Below, in pieces: positions 55,476 to 63,666 of a DNA stretch of 64,000 nucleotides. This DNA comes from Borrelia sp. RT5S (lineage in GTDB: Bacteria; Spirochaetota; Spirochaetia; Borreliales; Borreliaceae), in contig NZ_CP088936.1 of assembly GCF_021165755.1 (NCBI RefSeq), forward strand, positions 372,001 to 436,000, given 5' to 3'. A model generated the notes under the pieces. It made no database searches, was not told the DNA's origin, and saw only the letters and a program-made list of their open reading frames with translations. The first letter of the stretch is position 1, and each line of letters begins with the position of its first letter. The position numbers and the translations under genes were made by a program.

Positions 55476-57343
55476 TTAGATTCCCTAAATTTGAAAGATT
55501 TTAATAAAATTACCAAAATTGTTGCAACAGCAACTCCAGCAGCCATTGCAATAATAAACCCTAATTTATTATCAACCACAGGAAGTACTATGGGCCCTCC
55601 ATGTGGTGCATGGTCTGCAACTCCCAAAAACGCTGCAACAATGCTTGCAACAGCCCCTCCAGCTACTATTGACGGTAACACTCGCGCAGGATCACTAGCA
55701 GCAAAAGGAATAGCACCCTCACTAATCCCAATAAAGGAAATTAAGAACGATATCTTGCCAGATTCTCTTTCCTCTTCCTCAAATAATTTAGGCATAATCA
55801 AGGTAGCAAGCCCCATAGCCATGGGCGGAACAGGAATAGCTGAAGCTACCATACCCATTATTTGCGGGACTTGAGGAATCATGCCAACACCAAAAAGGAA
55901 CGCAACCTTGTTAAAAGGCCCTCCCATATCAACAGACACCATAGAGCCAAGTATTAAACCAAGAAGAACCTTACCTAAAATACCATAGGCTTCTGAATTG
56001 CTCTGTAACGATTTTAGTCCACTCTCAAGCAGTGTCATAAATTGTGCAATATAGGTCCCAACATAGAGCATGAAAAATCCAATAATAACAGTGCTTATTA
56101 AAGGAATAACAAAAATAGGCATGACGGGTCTTATCCATTCAGGCACTTTTCGCTGTGCTATCCATCTAGCAACAAACCCTGCAATAAATCCAGCAAGTAT
56201 TGCTCCTAGGAACCCTGATCCAACATCCCTAGCAAGAACGCCTCCCACAAGACCCGGTGCAAGACCTGGTCTATCGGCAATCGCCATAGCAATAAACCCA
56301 GCAAGTATTGGCAGCATCATTCCAAAAGCAACAGCACCAATATCCGTAATCGTCTTATAAAAAGGATAATCTGCAAAGTTTGGACCATCAGAACCAATTC
56401 CTGCCAAGGATATTCCAAGGGCAATTAAAATACCACCACTTGCAACAATCGGAATCATAGGAGAAACTCCACTCATTAAGTACTTATAAAAACTAGCCTT
56501 AGGCTTTTTGGCTGTATCTCTTAAAGAAGGTTTCACACTCTTACAATTAAATATTGAAGCATTAAACGAATCCCTAATAACATCTTCTATGTTATTTATG
56601 GCCTTTGCAGTTGAAACCTTATAAACCTTCTTTCCATCGAATCTCTCTTCATTAACATCCTTATCAACGGCAAGTATTACAATATCAGCATCCTTAATAT
56701 CCTCTTCAGTTAAGGCATTCTCAATCCCAATAGAACCCTGAGTCTCAACTTTGATCCCGTAACCTTGTTTCCTAGCCTCATTTTCAATCTTCTTAGCAGC
56801 AATATATGTGTGTGCAATACCTACAGGACAAGCAGACACAGCCACTATTTTTTTTACCCCAGAATAAGTCACAGTATCGTCTGTAGAAGACTTTTCAATA
56901 TTCTCTATATAAGAATAAACCTCACTAGGATTATTCGACTTCTTCAAAATATTTTTAAACTCATCATTCTCAAATAATTGGGCTATGAAAGCTATTGACT
57001 TAATATGGTCATTACCCTGTTGGCTTTTAGACATGCAAATTAAAAATATTAAATTAACTGGAGGATTATCATCGGACCACTGTATACCATCCCCCTTTAC
57101 ATAAAGGAATGAAATAAAACTTGTCTTAACAGAATCTCCTATGAAATGAGGGATAGCAACACCGTTCTCCCATGCCGTACCTCCAATATTTTCTCTATCA
57201 AGAATACCCTGAAGAAATTCATCTCTATTGCTTGTATACCCACCTTCAGTTACCTTGTCTACTAAAAATTTAATAGCATCTTCTTTAGATTTAATTTCTG
57301 TAGATATAAAAACAAGCTCTTTCTTCAAAAAATCTAAAAACAT
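55472..57343 (-). CDS. fruA: PTS fructose/mannose-type EIIABC permease
   Basis: A 623-residue three-domain PTS permease in the order EIIA-EIIB-EIIC. EIIA has the phosphohistidine His66 in GVAIPH; EIIB has the phosphocysteine Cys172 in SACPVGIAHT; EIIC (about 275-620) has about eight membrane helices, with PGLVGG and ADHAPHGGP motifs of the fructose family. All active residues are intact, unlike the EIIB-like protein at 11366. It precedes manA on the same transcript. The original genome annotation used the name fruA-1. Confidence 0.94.
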   Translation of the reverse strand: MFLDFLKKELVFISTEIKSKEDAIKFLVDKVTEGGYTSNRDEFLQGILDRENIGGTAWENGVAIPHFIGDSVKTSFISFLYVKGDGIQWSDDNPPVNLIFLICMSKSQQGNDHIKSIAFIAQLFENDEFKNILKKSNNPSEVYSYIENIEKSSTDDTVTYSGVKKIVAVSACPVGIAHTYIAAKKIENEARKQGYGIKVETQGSIGIENALTEEDIKDADIVILAVDKDVNEERFDGKKVYKVSTAKAINNIEDVIRDSFNASIFNCKSVKPSLRDTAKKPKASFYKYLMSGVSPMIPIVASGGILIALGISLAGIGSDGPNFADYPFYKTITDIGAVAFGMMLPILAGFIAMAIADRPGLAPGLVGGVLARDVGSGFLGAILAGFIAGFVARWIAQRKVPEWIRPVMPIFVIPLISTVIIGFFMLYVGTYIAQFMTLLESGLKSLQSNSEAYGILGKVLLGLILGSMVSVDMGGPFNKVAFLFGVGMIPQVPQIMGMVASAIPVPPMAMGLATLIMPKLFEEEERESGKISFLISFIGISEGAIPFAASDPARVLPSIVAGGAVASIVAAFLGVADHAPHGGPIVLPVVDNKLGFIIAMAAGVAVATILVILLKSFKFRESK

Positions 57344-57532
57344 ATCCTCAAACCTCCTAACCGATCTGCCTAATTACATCACGACATAATAATTAAACGC
57401 TGATTCCTTTTATTAAAAAGATTAACAAAACCATGTTACTAACATTTTAAAATAAAATCTATTAATTTGTCCTCCGCTTGAACTTACTTTTTTATTTCTA
57501 GTTTATTTTATATCATTGAAGCTAATTTAACT

Positions 57533-58174
57533 ATGAAAAATATAATAAAACCTCGTCTTTTCTTACTATGTTTTATGTTCCCCTTTTTAAATGCAGAGCA
57601 ACAAAAAGATGAGATCAATAACGAGAAAAGCTTACCCTTAGAAAAACCATCAAATAAAAACGAATACAGTTTTTTCTCCGTGGAGAGAGGTTTTATTTAT
57701 TCAACAGGGATAGGACTTGGAACTGGGTTTTTCCTAAATTCTCAGATAACCCACTTAATATTGAGACCTTATTACATTTTTGCAATTAATAATTTTGATT
57801 TTCTAGCTGTGGTTATGGTTACAATAAACGAAGACTATAACATATCAAGAAAATTTAAATATTCAAGCTCTTATATTGGGACGGGAATCAATTGGCATAT
57901 TGCAAATTTAGCAAGCAAAACAGAATATTTTTCATTAACCTTCGGCATTGGAGGACGGTTTTATCTTTCAACAAATCTTATAGGCGACTTTAAATTTTAT
58001 GAAAAACTGCCCTACATAATGGAACCATATATATTCTTTGAATTTTCCACTAAAAATTCTGTTCCCTACCTAAGTCTATATTCAAGATTTGATTTCTTAT
58101 TTCTTGATACATTCAACATTTCTTTCGATTTTGGAATTAGATACAATTTTGGAAACACGGAGATAAAATCATGA
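57533..58174 (+). CDS. Exported beta-barrel-like protein (BB0409/0410 region)
   Basis: A 213-residue protein with a signal peptide ending LNAEQQ. The mature part is charged at first and then rich in aromatic and glycine residues with strand-like alternation (GIGLGTGFFLNSQITH, SLTFGIGGRFYL), ending SFDFGIRYNFGNTEIKS. It looks like a small outer-membrane barrel, by pattern only. No strong ribosome-binding site precedes the ATG. Its end overlaps nucA by 4 bp (ATGA). Confidence 0.7.
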   Translation: MKNIIKPRLFLLCFMFPFLNAEQQKDEINNEKSLPLEKPSNKNEYSFFSVERGFIYSTGIGLGTGFFLNSQITHLILRPYYIFAINNFDFLAVVMVTINEDYNISRKFKYSSSYIGTGINWHIANLASKTEYFSLTFGIGGRFYLSTNLIGDFKFYEKLPYIMEPYIFFEFSTKNSVPYLSLYSRFDFLFLDTFNISFDFGIRYNFGNTEIKS

Positions 58175-59052
58175 GCCAAAAATCAAGGTTTCTGTTGTGT
58201 TGCTACATATTAATTTTATTAGGCTTTTTATTCCTTCATCAAAATCCCGAAATTTTAAAAAATATTAAAGAAATAGCTTTTAGTTACATAGAAATATTTA
58301 AAGAAAAGATTCACAGTCCTCAAAGTACACTTAAGCTAGAAGGAAAGAATCTTTTACCCAAGGGGCCTCTTACTACTCAAGTGCTAGATAAAAAATATTA
58401 TTCTTTAGGGTATGCTGAGAGCGCAAGACAGGCGGAATGGGTGGCTTATTACTTAAAAAGAGAAATGGTTGAACTGGCTTTAACATTACTAAAGGAGAAA
58501 AAAATAAAGAGAATTAATAAATTTTTTGAAGATAAAGATATTAAAGGTAGTAGTCCAAAGTTAAATGATTACCTTAAGAGCGGATATGACAGGGGACATA
58601 TTGTAAGTTCTGCCGATATGTCTTTTTCTGAGGATGCAATGAAGGATACCTATTTGTTATCAAATATATCCCCCCAAAGAAGAGAATTTAATTCTGGAAT
58701 TTGGCTAAAACTTGAGAAATTAGTCAGAGAATGGACCATTTTAAAAGGAAAAGTTTATATTATTAGTGCAGGTATTTTAACAGAAAATATGGGATTCATC
58801 GGGAAAAGTAAGGTCTTGGTACCGAAAAATTTTTACAAAATAGTGCTATCATTGAACAATGATGGTTCTTATGATATAGTCTCCTTCATTATCCCAAATG
58901 AAAAGGCCAGGGACTTAAATTTAAGAAATTATGTTGTAAGTGTTCATTCGATTGAAGATAAGACTAGTATAGATTTTTTCGCAGAACTTGATTCTAGTGT
59001 TAAAAAAGTGATTAAAATGAAAAAAGATCCATATTCTTGGAAGTTTAGATGA
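58171..59052 (+). CDS. nucA: DNA/RNA non-specific endonuclease NucA
   Basis: A Serratia-nuclease-type enzyme that cleaves DNA and RNA. The signature DRGH lies at 140-143 (catalytic His143); the Mg-binding Asn174 follows 31 residues later, and Glu182 in the helix after it completes the site. An N-terminal hydrophobic segment (about 10-25) tethers it in the membrane, facing the periplasm. Breaking down host nucleic acid for purine salvage is a likely role, as Borrelia cannot make purines, but this is inference. It overlaps both neighbours by 4 bp. Confidence 0.94.
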   Translation: MSQKSRFLLCCYILILLGFLFLHQNPEILKNIKEIAFSYIEIFKEKIHSPQSTLKLEGKNLLPKGPLTTQVLDKKYYSLGYAESARQAEWVAYYLKREMVELALTLLKEKKIKRINKFFEDKDIKGSSPKLNDYLKSGYDRGHIVSSADMSFSEDAMKDTYLLSNISPQRREFNSGIWLKLEKLVREWTILKGKVYIISAGILTENMGFIGKSKVLVPKNFYKIVLSLNNDGSYDIVSFIIPNEKARDLNLRNYVVSVHSIEDKTSIDFFAELDSSVKKVIKMKKDPYSWKFR

Positions 59053-59819
59053 AGATAGCATTTATTAGACCTAATATCTTCCTATTCACAACTTTTGCAC
59101 TAGGAATAGCTATAACATCAACGTTTATGTATTGTGTAAACTTTAAATTAGACTTTTATACTTATCTTGTAAAGAGTTACAATAGAAATTTATTAACTTT
59201 GATCAACAATTTTTTTATCTTCGGTATTGGAATAGTAGGCTCCATTTGGACATACATTAACTACAAGAGAACAAACAATGTACAATTCGTATTTTTTTAT
59301 TACTTCATATGCTCATACACATTCGAACCTCTTTCAATTCTTAAGTATTACTTCTTAAATCATGAATTAAACTTAGAATTTTACTACTACATGAAAATCT
59401 ACAATTTAATAACCGTGTTTTCATTGCTCAATTTGTTTTTCCTAAGCCTACATATATGCGATTTCCAAATAAAATCAATCACTTATACTATATATTTAAT
59501 TTTAACTTTCTCAATTATCTATATCTCCCTAGCTCCCATTAACGCCTATGAGCATATAAACATGAATAATTCTTTTTTGGGGATAGAAAATCACAAATTT
59601 TATGTTAACTTGCTCCTACTGCTCACGTCAGCAAATTTTTTAGTAGCATTTTTAAGAAAAAAAACCTCTAGCTACTTCCTCCTATTCCTATCAATATCCT
59701 TAATATTAATAGGAATATACTTAAAACTTATTGAGGCACCTTATTCTTTCATTCCAATCTCAATAGGAGTATCAATGTACTTAAAAGAAGCAGGTAAGCT
59801 CTTCTTCTATTGGCTATAA
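59049..59819 (+). CDS. Seven-helix membrane protein of unknown function
   Basis: A 256-residue protein with about seven hydrophobic helices (near 10-32, 45-68, 80-98, 115-140, 146-165, 185-200 and 212-245) and short loops. I recognise no family. It overlaps nucA by 4 bp and so belongs to the barrel-nuclease-membrane protein trio. A transport role for nuclease products is a tempting guess without direct support. It converges on the dolichol-kinase-like gene. Confidence 0.75.
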   Translation: MKIAFIRPNIFLFTTFALGIAITSTFMYCVNFKLDFYTYLVKSYNRNLLTLINNFFIFGIGIVGSIWTYINYKRTNNVQFVFFYYFICSYTFEPLSILKYYFLNHELNLEFYYYMKIYNLITVFSLLNLFFLSLHICDFQIKSITYTIYLILTFSIIYISLAPINAYEHINMNNSFLGIENHKFYVNLLLLLTSANFLVAFLRKKTSSYFLLFLSISLILIGIYLKLIEAPYSFIPISIGVSMYLKEAGKLFFYWL

Positions 59820-59827
59820 ACTTTATC

Positions 59828-60421
59828 TCAGCACACAACAAAAGATATTATCGACACACCCACAGGTAAAAACAAGTTATCGTATTTTTTAAAATCAAAA
59901 AGTTCGACAATAACAGCTCCCAATGCAACAACGGATGAAACTATTAAATCTGGGAAAAAATAATAACAGACAATAAAAGAAACTAAAAAAATAACAACAC
60001 TACCAGAAAATGTTTTATTATTTACAAGTTTAAAAGAAGGAACTATCTTTCCAAAAAGACTTGCAAGCCCATCGCCAAGACAGGCTGAAAATATTCCAAT
60101 ATAATTAAAAGGCTCCGGTATAAGATAATACGTAAAAAATATACTCACCACCAAAAATATAGGAGAGAGCGATATCTTACAAGAAGATATTTCTCTGGTC
60201 TTTAGCATGATTCCTGATATATGTTGTAGTAAGGGCAAATTTATTCTCATGAGTCTACAGATTTCCGATATTAGGTACATCATCACAAAAAATAGGCTAG
60301 ACGCTAATCCTAACCAAAAATTCATTTTATAAAACAACAAGAACATTAAAGTAGAAATATGAAAAAATTTCCTACAAATTTCATATTTAATATTTTCCTC
60401 AAACAAAACCCAACCAAACAT
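59828..60421 (-). CDS. Dolichol kinase/CTP-dependent lipid kinase-like membrane protein
   Basis: A 197-residue membrane protein with about six helices. It carries the two landmarks of the DGK1/VTE5/dolichol-kinase family: RKFFHIS near residue 16 and GDGLASLFGK...KTFSGS near 115-142. Family members use CTP to phosphorylate prenols or diacylglycerol, or relate to CDP-alcohol enzymes. Its substrate in Borrelia is unknown; polyprenol or diacylglycerol recycling fits. The ATG shares a base with the stop of the PPIase gene (TAATG), so it is coupled to it. Confidence 0.8.
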   Translation of the reverse strand: MFGWVLFEENIKYEICRKFFHISTLMFLLFYKMNFWLGLASSLFFVMMYLISEICRLMRINLPLLQHISGIMLKTREISSCKISLSPIFLVVSIFFTYYLIPEPFNYIGIFSACLGDGLASLFGKIVPSFKLVNNKTFSGSVVIFLVSFIVCYYFFPDLIVSSVVALGAVIVELFDFKKYDNLFLPVGVSIISFVVC

Positions 60422-61440
60422 TAATTAATCTTCCTTAGGGTAATATTAAATTTTAAAAAAGAATTTGGTTTTATAACCTCACCAATACCACTTTCCCCAT
60501 AAGCAAAACTTGGTGGAATTATTACCGTCCTTTCCTCTCCTTCATGCATATCCGCCAGCATTATGTCCCAACCTCTAATTACTTGACCGCTACCAACCAC
60601 AATTTCAATTGGTTCCCCCCTTTCAATTGAACTATCAAACCTTACTCCACTTAGTAAAAATCCTTCATAGTCTACTCTTAAAACATCGCCCTTCTTAACA
60701 CTCCTACCCTTTCCCTGCCTATTAATCACATAGAAGATTCCATTGCTATCCTTTTGGTAACCTTTATAATTCTCATAAATCATTTCAAGTTGAAAAGATA
60801 TATATTTTTCAGCCTCTTCTCTCTTACTTGACTCATAACTTTCCCTTAACTTTATAAATTCCTCATTGCTAACCTTAAAGGCTTCAGCATCAGCACCAAC
60901 ACGAGCAACCTCCACTCTCTCTATTTTATCTCCTTGCCTTATGCTATAAACCGTATCCATTCCTGCAACCACCTTGCCAAAAATTGAATGCTTAAAATCA
61001 AGGTAAGCAAGCTTATCTGAGAGAGTAATAAAAAACTGACTTCCATTAGTATCAGGTCCTGAATTAGCCATAGAAACAATTCCTTCTGCACTATGGCTCA
61101 ACCCTCTACCCAGTTCATCAGGGAAAGAATAACCCGGGCCTCCAGTACCCGTTCCTGTAGGATCACCTGTTTGAACAACAAATCCATCAATGACTCTATG
61201 AAAAACAATATTTTCAAAATAAGGACCATTTGTAACAGAATTATGAATCAGGCCCTCACTAAGACCAATAAAATTCATAACTGTCAAAGGAGCTATCTTG
61301 TAGTAAAGCTCTATTTTTATATTGCCTTTATTTGTATAAATTGATGCAAATATCCCATTACCTTCCACTGCACTTTCCTTCTTATTAACACAACTCATTA
61401 AAACTAAAATAAGTAAAAAATAAAATAAATACGCTCTCAC
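60421..61440 (-). CDS. Lipoprotein peptidyl-prolyl isomerase: cyclophilin fused to FKBP
   Basis: A 339-residue lipoprotein joining two unrelated PPIase folds. The signal peptide has lipobox LVLMSC (Cys17). A cyclophilin domain (about 30-185) has FHRVIDGF (Phe80-Arg82) and NGSQFFIT near 132. A helical linker (190-228) leads to an FKBP domain (about 232-339) with DYEG, FDSS, VIRGWD and AYGESGIG. It starts at a GTG with AAGGAAG six bases upstream. It should act as a periplasmic or surface foldase. It is followed by the dolichol-kinase-like gene with a one-base overlap. Confidence 0.92.
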   Translation of the reverse strand: MRAYLFYFLLILVLMSCVNKKESAVEGNGIFASIYTNKGNIKIELYYKIAPLTVMNFIGLSEGLIHNSVTNGPYFENIVFHRVIDGFVVQTGDPTGTGTGGPGYSFPDELGRGLSHSAEGIVSMANSGPDTNGSQFFITLSDKLAYLDFKHSIFGKVVAGMDTVYSIRQGDKIERVEVARVGADAEAFKVSNEEFIKLRESYESSKREEAEKYISFQLEMIYENYKGYQKDSNGIFYVINRQGKGRSVKKGDVLRVDYEGFLLSGVRFDSSIERGEPIEIVVGSGQVIRGWDIMLADMHEGEERTVIIPPSFAYGESGIGEVIKPNSFLKFNITLRKIN

Positions 61441-61507
61441 AAAAATCTTCCTTCTACCGATATTAAATAAAATTACCAGATTTAATTTTACAATTATTTT
61501 ATAAAAT

Positions 61508-61537
61508 TTGTAAAATTAACTAGAAATTTATCATAAT
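61508..61537 (+). promoter_or_regulatory. Candidate promoter for cheR-cheB
   Basis: TTGTAA at 61508-61513 and CATAAT at 61532-61537 are 18 bp apart, the normal sigma-70 spacing, about 50 bp before the cheR ATG at 61588. Confidence 0.45.
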
Positions 61538-61587
61538 TAAGTAATATTTGGTTAGTAGGAAAGGGTATAAAGTTTGGATCTCGTTAA

Positions 61588-62448
61588 ATGCTAAGAGTCA
61601 GCGATGAACTGCTTCTGAAATTCTGCAGTTTTGTGTATGAAAATAGTGGTATTTGTTTCGATGAAAAGAATAAGGTTGTGCTCAAGGGCCGTATTGGCGA
61701 TGCTATACGAGAGCTTGAAAACGTCAATACGCCAGATCAGTTATATGATTTAGTTCTCTCTGACAATCTTAAAAAGGATTATTTCCTAGACCTTGTAACA
61801 ACAAATCTGACACGGTTTTTTAGAAACGAAGCGCATTTTCAGACCTTTGAAAGATTTATAGTTCCCAATTTGGTAAAAATTAAAAATAAAGAAAACAAAA
61901 ACAAAATTGTTATATGGTCTGCTGGTTGTTCAAGCGGAGAGGAACCTTATTCACTAGCATTTGTTCTTAAATCTAATCTTCCAGAAAGCTTTGATTTTGT
62001 TGTCATCGCTTCTGATTTAAGCCTAAAATCTCTAATGATAGCAAGAGAAGGTTACTACTCTGCTCAAAAGTGTGAGCACATTCCAATAAAATATAAAAAA
62101 TATACAACGCCACACATGGATGGCTACAAGGTAACGTCTGATATTAAGAAACACATACGTTTTGATTACCATAACTTGAATTTTGAAAGTGGATTTTTAA
62201 ATATTGACGTTGTTTTTTGCAGAAATGTGCTCATATATTTCGATGAAAAGTCTAAAATACAAGTTTTGAAAAAGTTTTACTCCTCTATGTCCTTAAAAAG
62301 TTACTTGTTTATTGGGCATTCAGAATCGTTGTTTGGGCTTGATCTTCCTTTTAAATTTTTAAAAACACCTTGGGCAATAATATACGAAAAAGATGCACAA
62401 AGTACTCCAAAGGCAAAATTTCAATTCCAACCCAAGTATAGGTTATAA
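61588..62448 (+). CDS. cheR: Chemotaxis protein methyltransferase CheR
   Basis: CheR uses S-adenosylmethionine to methylate glutamates of chemoreceptors. The 286-residue sequence has the N-terminal helical domain (with TTNLTRFFRN near 70), then the SAM-binding motif WSAGCSSGEEPYSLAF near 110 and the downstream CRNVLIYF motif near 210. No receptor-tethering pentapeptide site is visible. It corresponds to one of the two Borrelia CheR proteins (BB0414). It precedes cheB by 35 bp. Confidence 0.95.
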   Translation: MLRVSDELLLKFCSFVYENSGICFDEKNKVVLKGRIGDAIRELENVNTPDQLYDLVLSDNLKKDYFLDLVTTNLTRFFRNEAHFQTFERFIVPNLVKIKNKENKNKIVIWSAGCSSGEEPYSLAFVLKSNLPESFDFVVIASDLSLKSLMIAREGYYSAQKCEHIPIKYKKYTTPHMDGYKVTSDIKKHIRFDYHNLNFESGFLNIDVVFCRNVLIYFDEKSKIQVLKKFYSSMSLKSYLFIGHSESLFGLDLPFKFLKTPWAIIYEKDAQSTPKAKFQFQPKYRL

Positions 62449-62483
62449 TTTGACCAGCACAAGTTTATAGGAGCAAAGCACAA

Positions 62484-63644
62484 ATGAGAACGAAAATTTA
62501 TGTGCTTGTTATTGAAGATTCCGCTATTAATAGAAAAGTTATATCAGATATCATTAATTCGTCTTTAAAACTTGAGGTTATTGCAACTGCGTCTAACGGA
62601 GAATTTGCCCTTAAGAAACTCAGTAAGCATCCCGATGTCATACTATTCAGTTTAGAAGCAGAAACAATAAAGGAAATTGCATTTTTACAAGCAAAGAAAA
62701 ACATTAACGACAAGATTCCTGTTATTGTTTTGTCATCAAGCGAAGATATAGCCAAAAATGCACTCCTAGGGGGGGCGGATAATTTTATCATCAAATCTGA
62801 TACTGGCATCGAATGTGTAAAAGATCAGATTATTGATTTACTATCTGCTTACGGAACAAAGGCTATAAAAAGCAAAATTATCCATAACATTAATTTAAAA
62901 TTAAAAACAAATGAGGTTGGGACAAGTGATTCGGCCAAAGAAGAAGCTTTAACTACACCAGACACAATGTATGAAAATTTAATAAGTAAAAAAGATACAA
63001 TTGAGAGTGAAATTTCTGATAAAGAAACAATATTGGATGAAAAAGATTTAAAAAAACTTAAAAATAGAAAATTCGATATAGTAGTCATTGGAATATCTAC
63101 AGGAGGACCTGCTGCATTAAAGACTATATTGCCAGAAATCCCTAATAACTTTCCTATACCAATAATCATCGTTCAACATATGCCAAAGGGATTTACATCA
63201 GAATTTGCAAGAAGTCTTAATAATATCTGCAACCTGGTTGTGAAGGAAACAAGTAATAAAGAAATACCAAAAAAAGGATTCATATACATAAGTTGCAGTG
63301 GCTACCACACGAGAATTAATAAAGTCAATGACAATTATCAAATAGAAGTGTTTGACGGTAAAAATGTAAACGGGCACAAGCCATCTATTGGAGTATTGTT
63401 TAACTCCATATCTGAAAATGTGAAAGAGAAGGCAATAGCCTTCATAATGACGGGAATGGGAAGCGATGGGTCCAGGGAAATTGGCGAGATTAAAAAGGCC
63501 GGAGGACTCACCATTGCTCAAGATAAGGAAAGCTCTGTTGTTTTTGGTATGTCAAAAATCGCAATAGAAGAAAATAATGTAGACTATATAGTTTCAATAA
63601 ACCATGTGGTAGAATTGTTAAAGGCTATTTTGATCGATGACTGA
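62484..63644 (+). CDS. cheB: CheB-type methylesterase with altered receiver domain
   Basis: CheB removes methyl groups from chemoreceptors. The C-terminal catalytic domain (about 200-385) is intact, with serine in GISTGGPAA, histidine in VQHMPKGFT and aspartate in MTGMGSDG. The N-terminal receiver domain (about 1-120) keeps the acidic pair Glu11-Asp12 and the lysine in FIIKSD, but the phospho-acceptor position reads ILFSLEAE, with Ser56 where Asp is expected. Phosphorylation by CheA is therefore unlikely. A charged linker separates the domains. This is probably CheB1 (BB0415), with a second CheB elsewhere in the genome. Confidence 0.92.
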   Translation: MRTKIYVLVIEDSAINRKVISDIINSSLKLEVIATASNGEFALKKLSKHPDVILFSLEAETIKEIAFLQAKKNINDKIPVIVLSSSEDIAKNALLGGADNFIIKSDTGIECVKDQIIDLLSAYGTKAIKSKIIHNINLKLKTNEVGTSDSAKEEALTTPDTMYENLISKKDTIESEISDKETILDEKDLKKLKNRKFDIVVIGISTGGPAALKTILPEIPNNFPIPIIIVQHMPKGFTSEFARSLNNICNLVVKETSNKEIPKKGFIYISCSGYHTRINKVNDNYQIEVFDGKNVNGHKPSIGVLFNSISENVKEKAIAFIMTGMGSDGSREIGEIKKAGGLTIAQDKESSVVFGMSKIAIEENNVDYIVSINHVVELLKAILIDD

Positions 63645-63666
63645 AGTTTTAAGATAAGGATATTCT

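Noticed and set aside
55341-55874. 177-codon Ala/Pro-rich open frame on the plus strand
   Set aside because: Antisense to the fruA EIIC region, whose Gly/Ala-rich codons read as Ala/Pro on the other strand.
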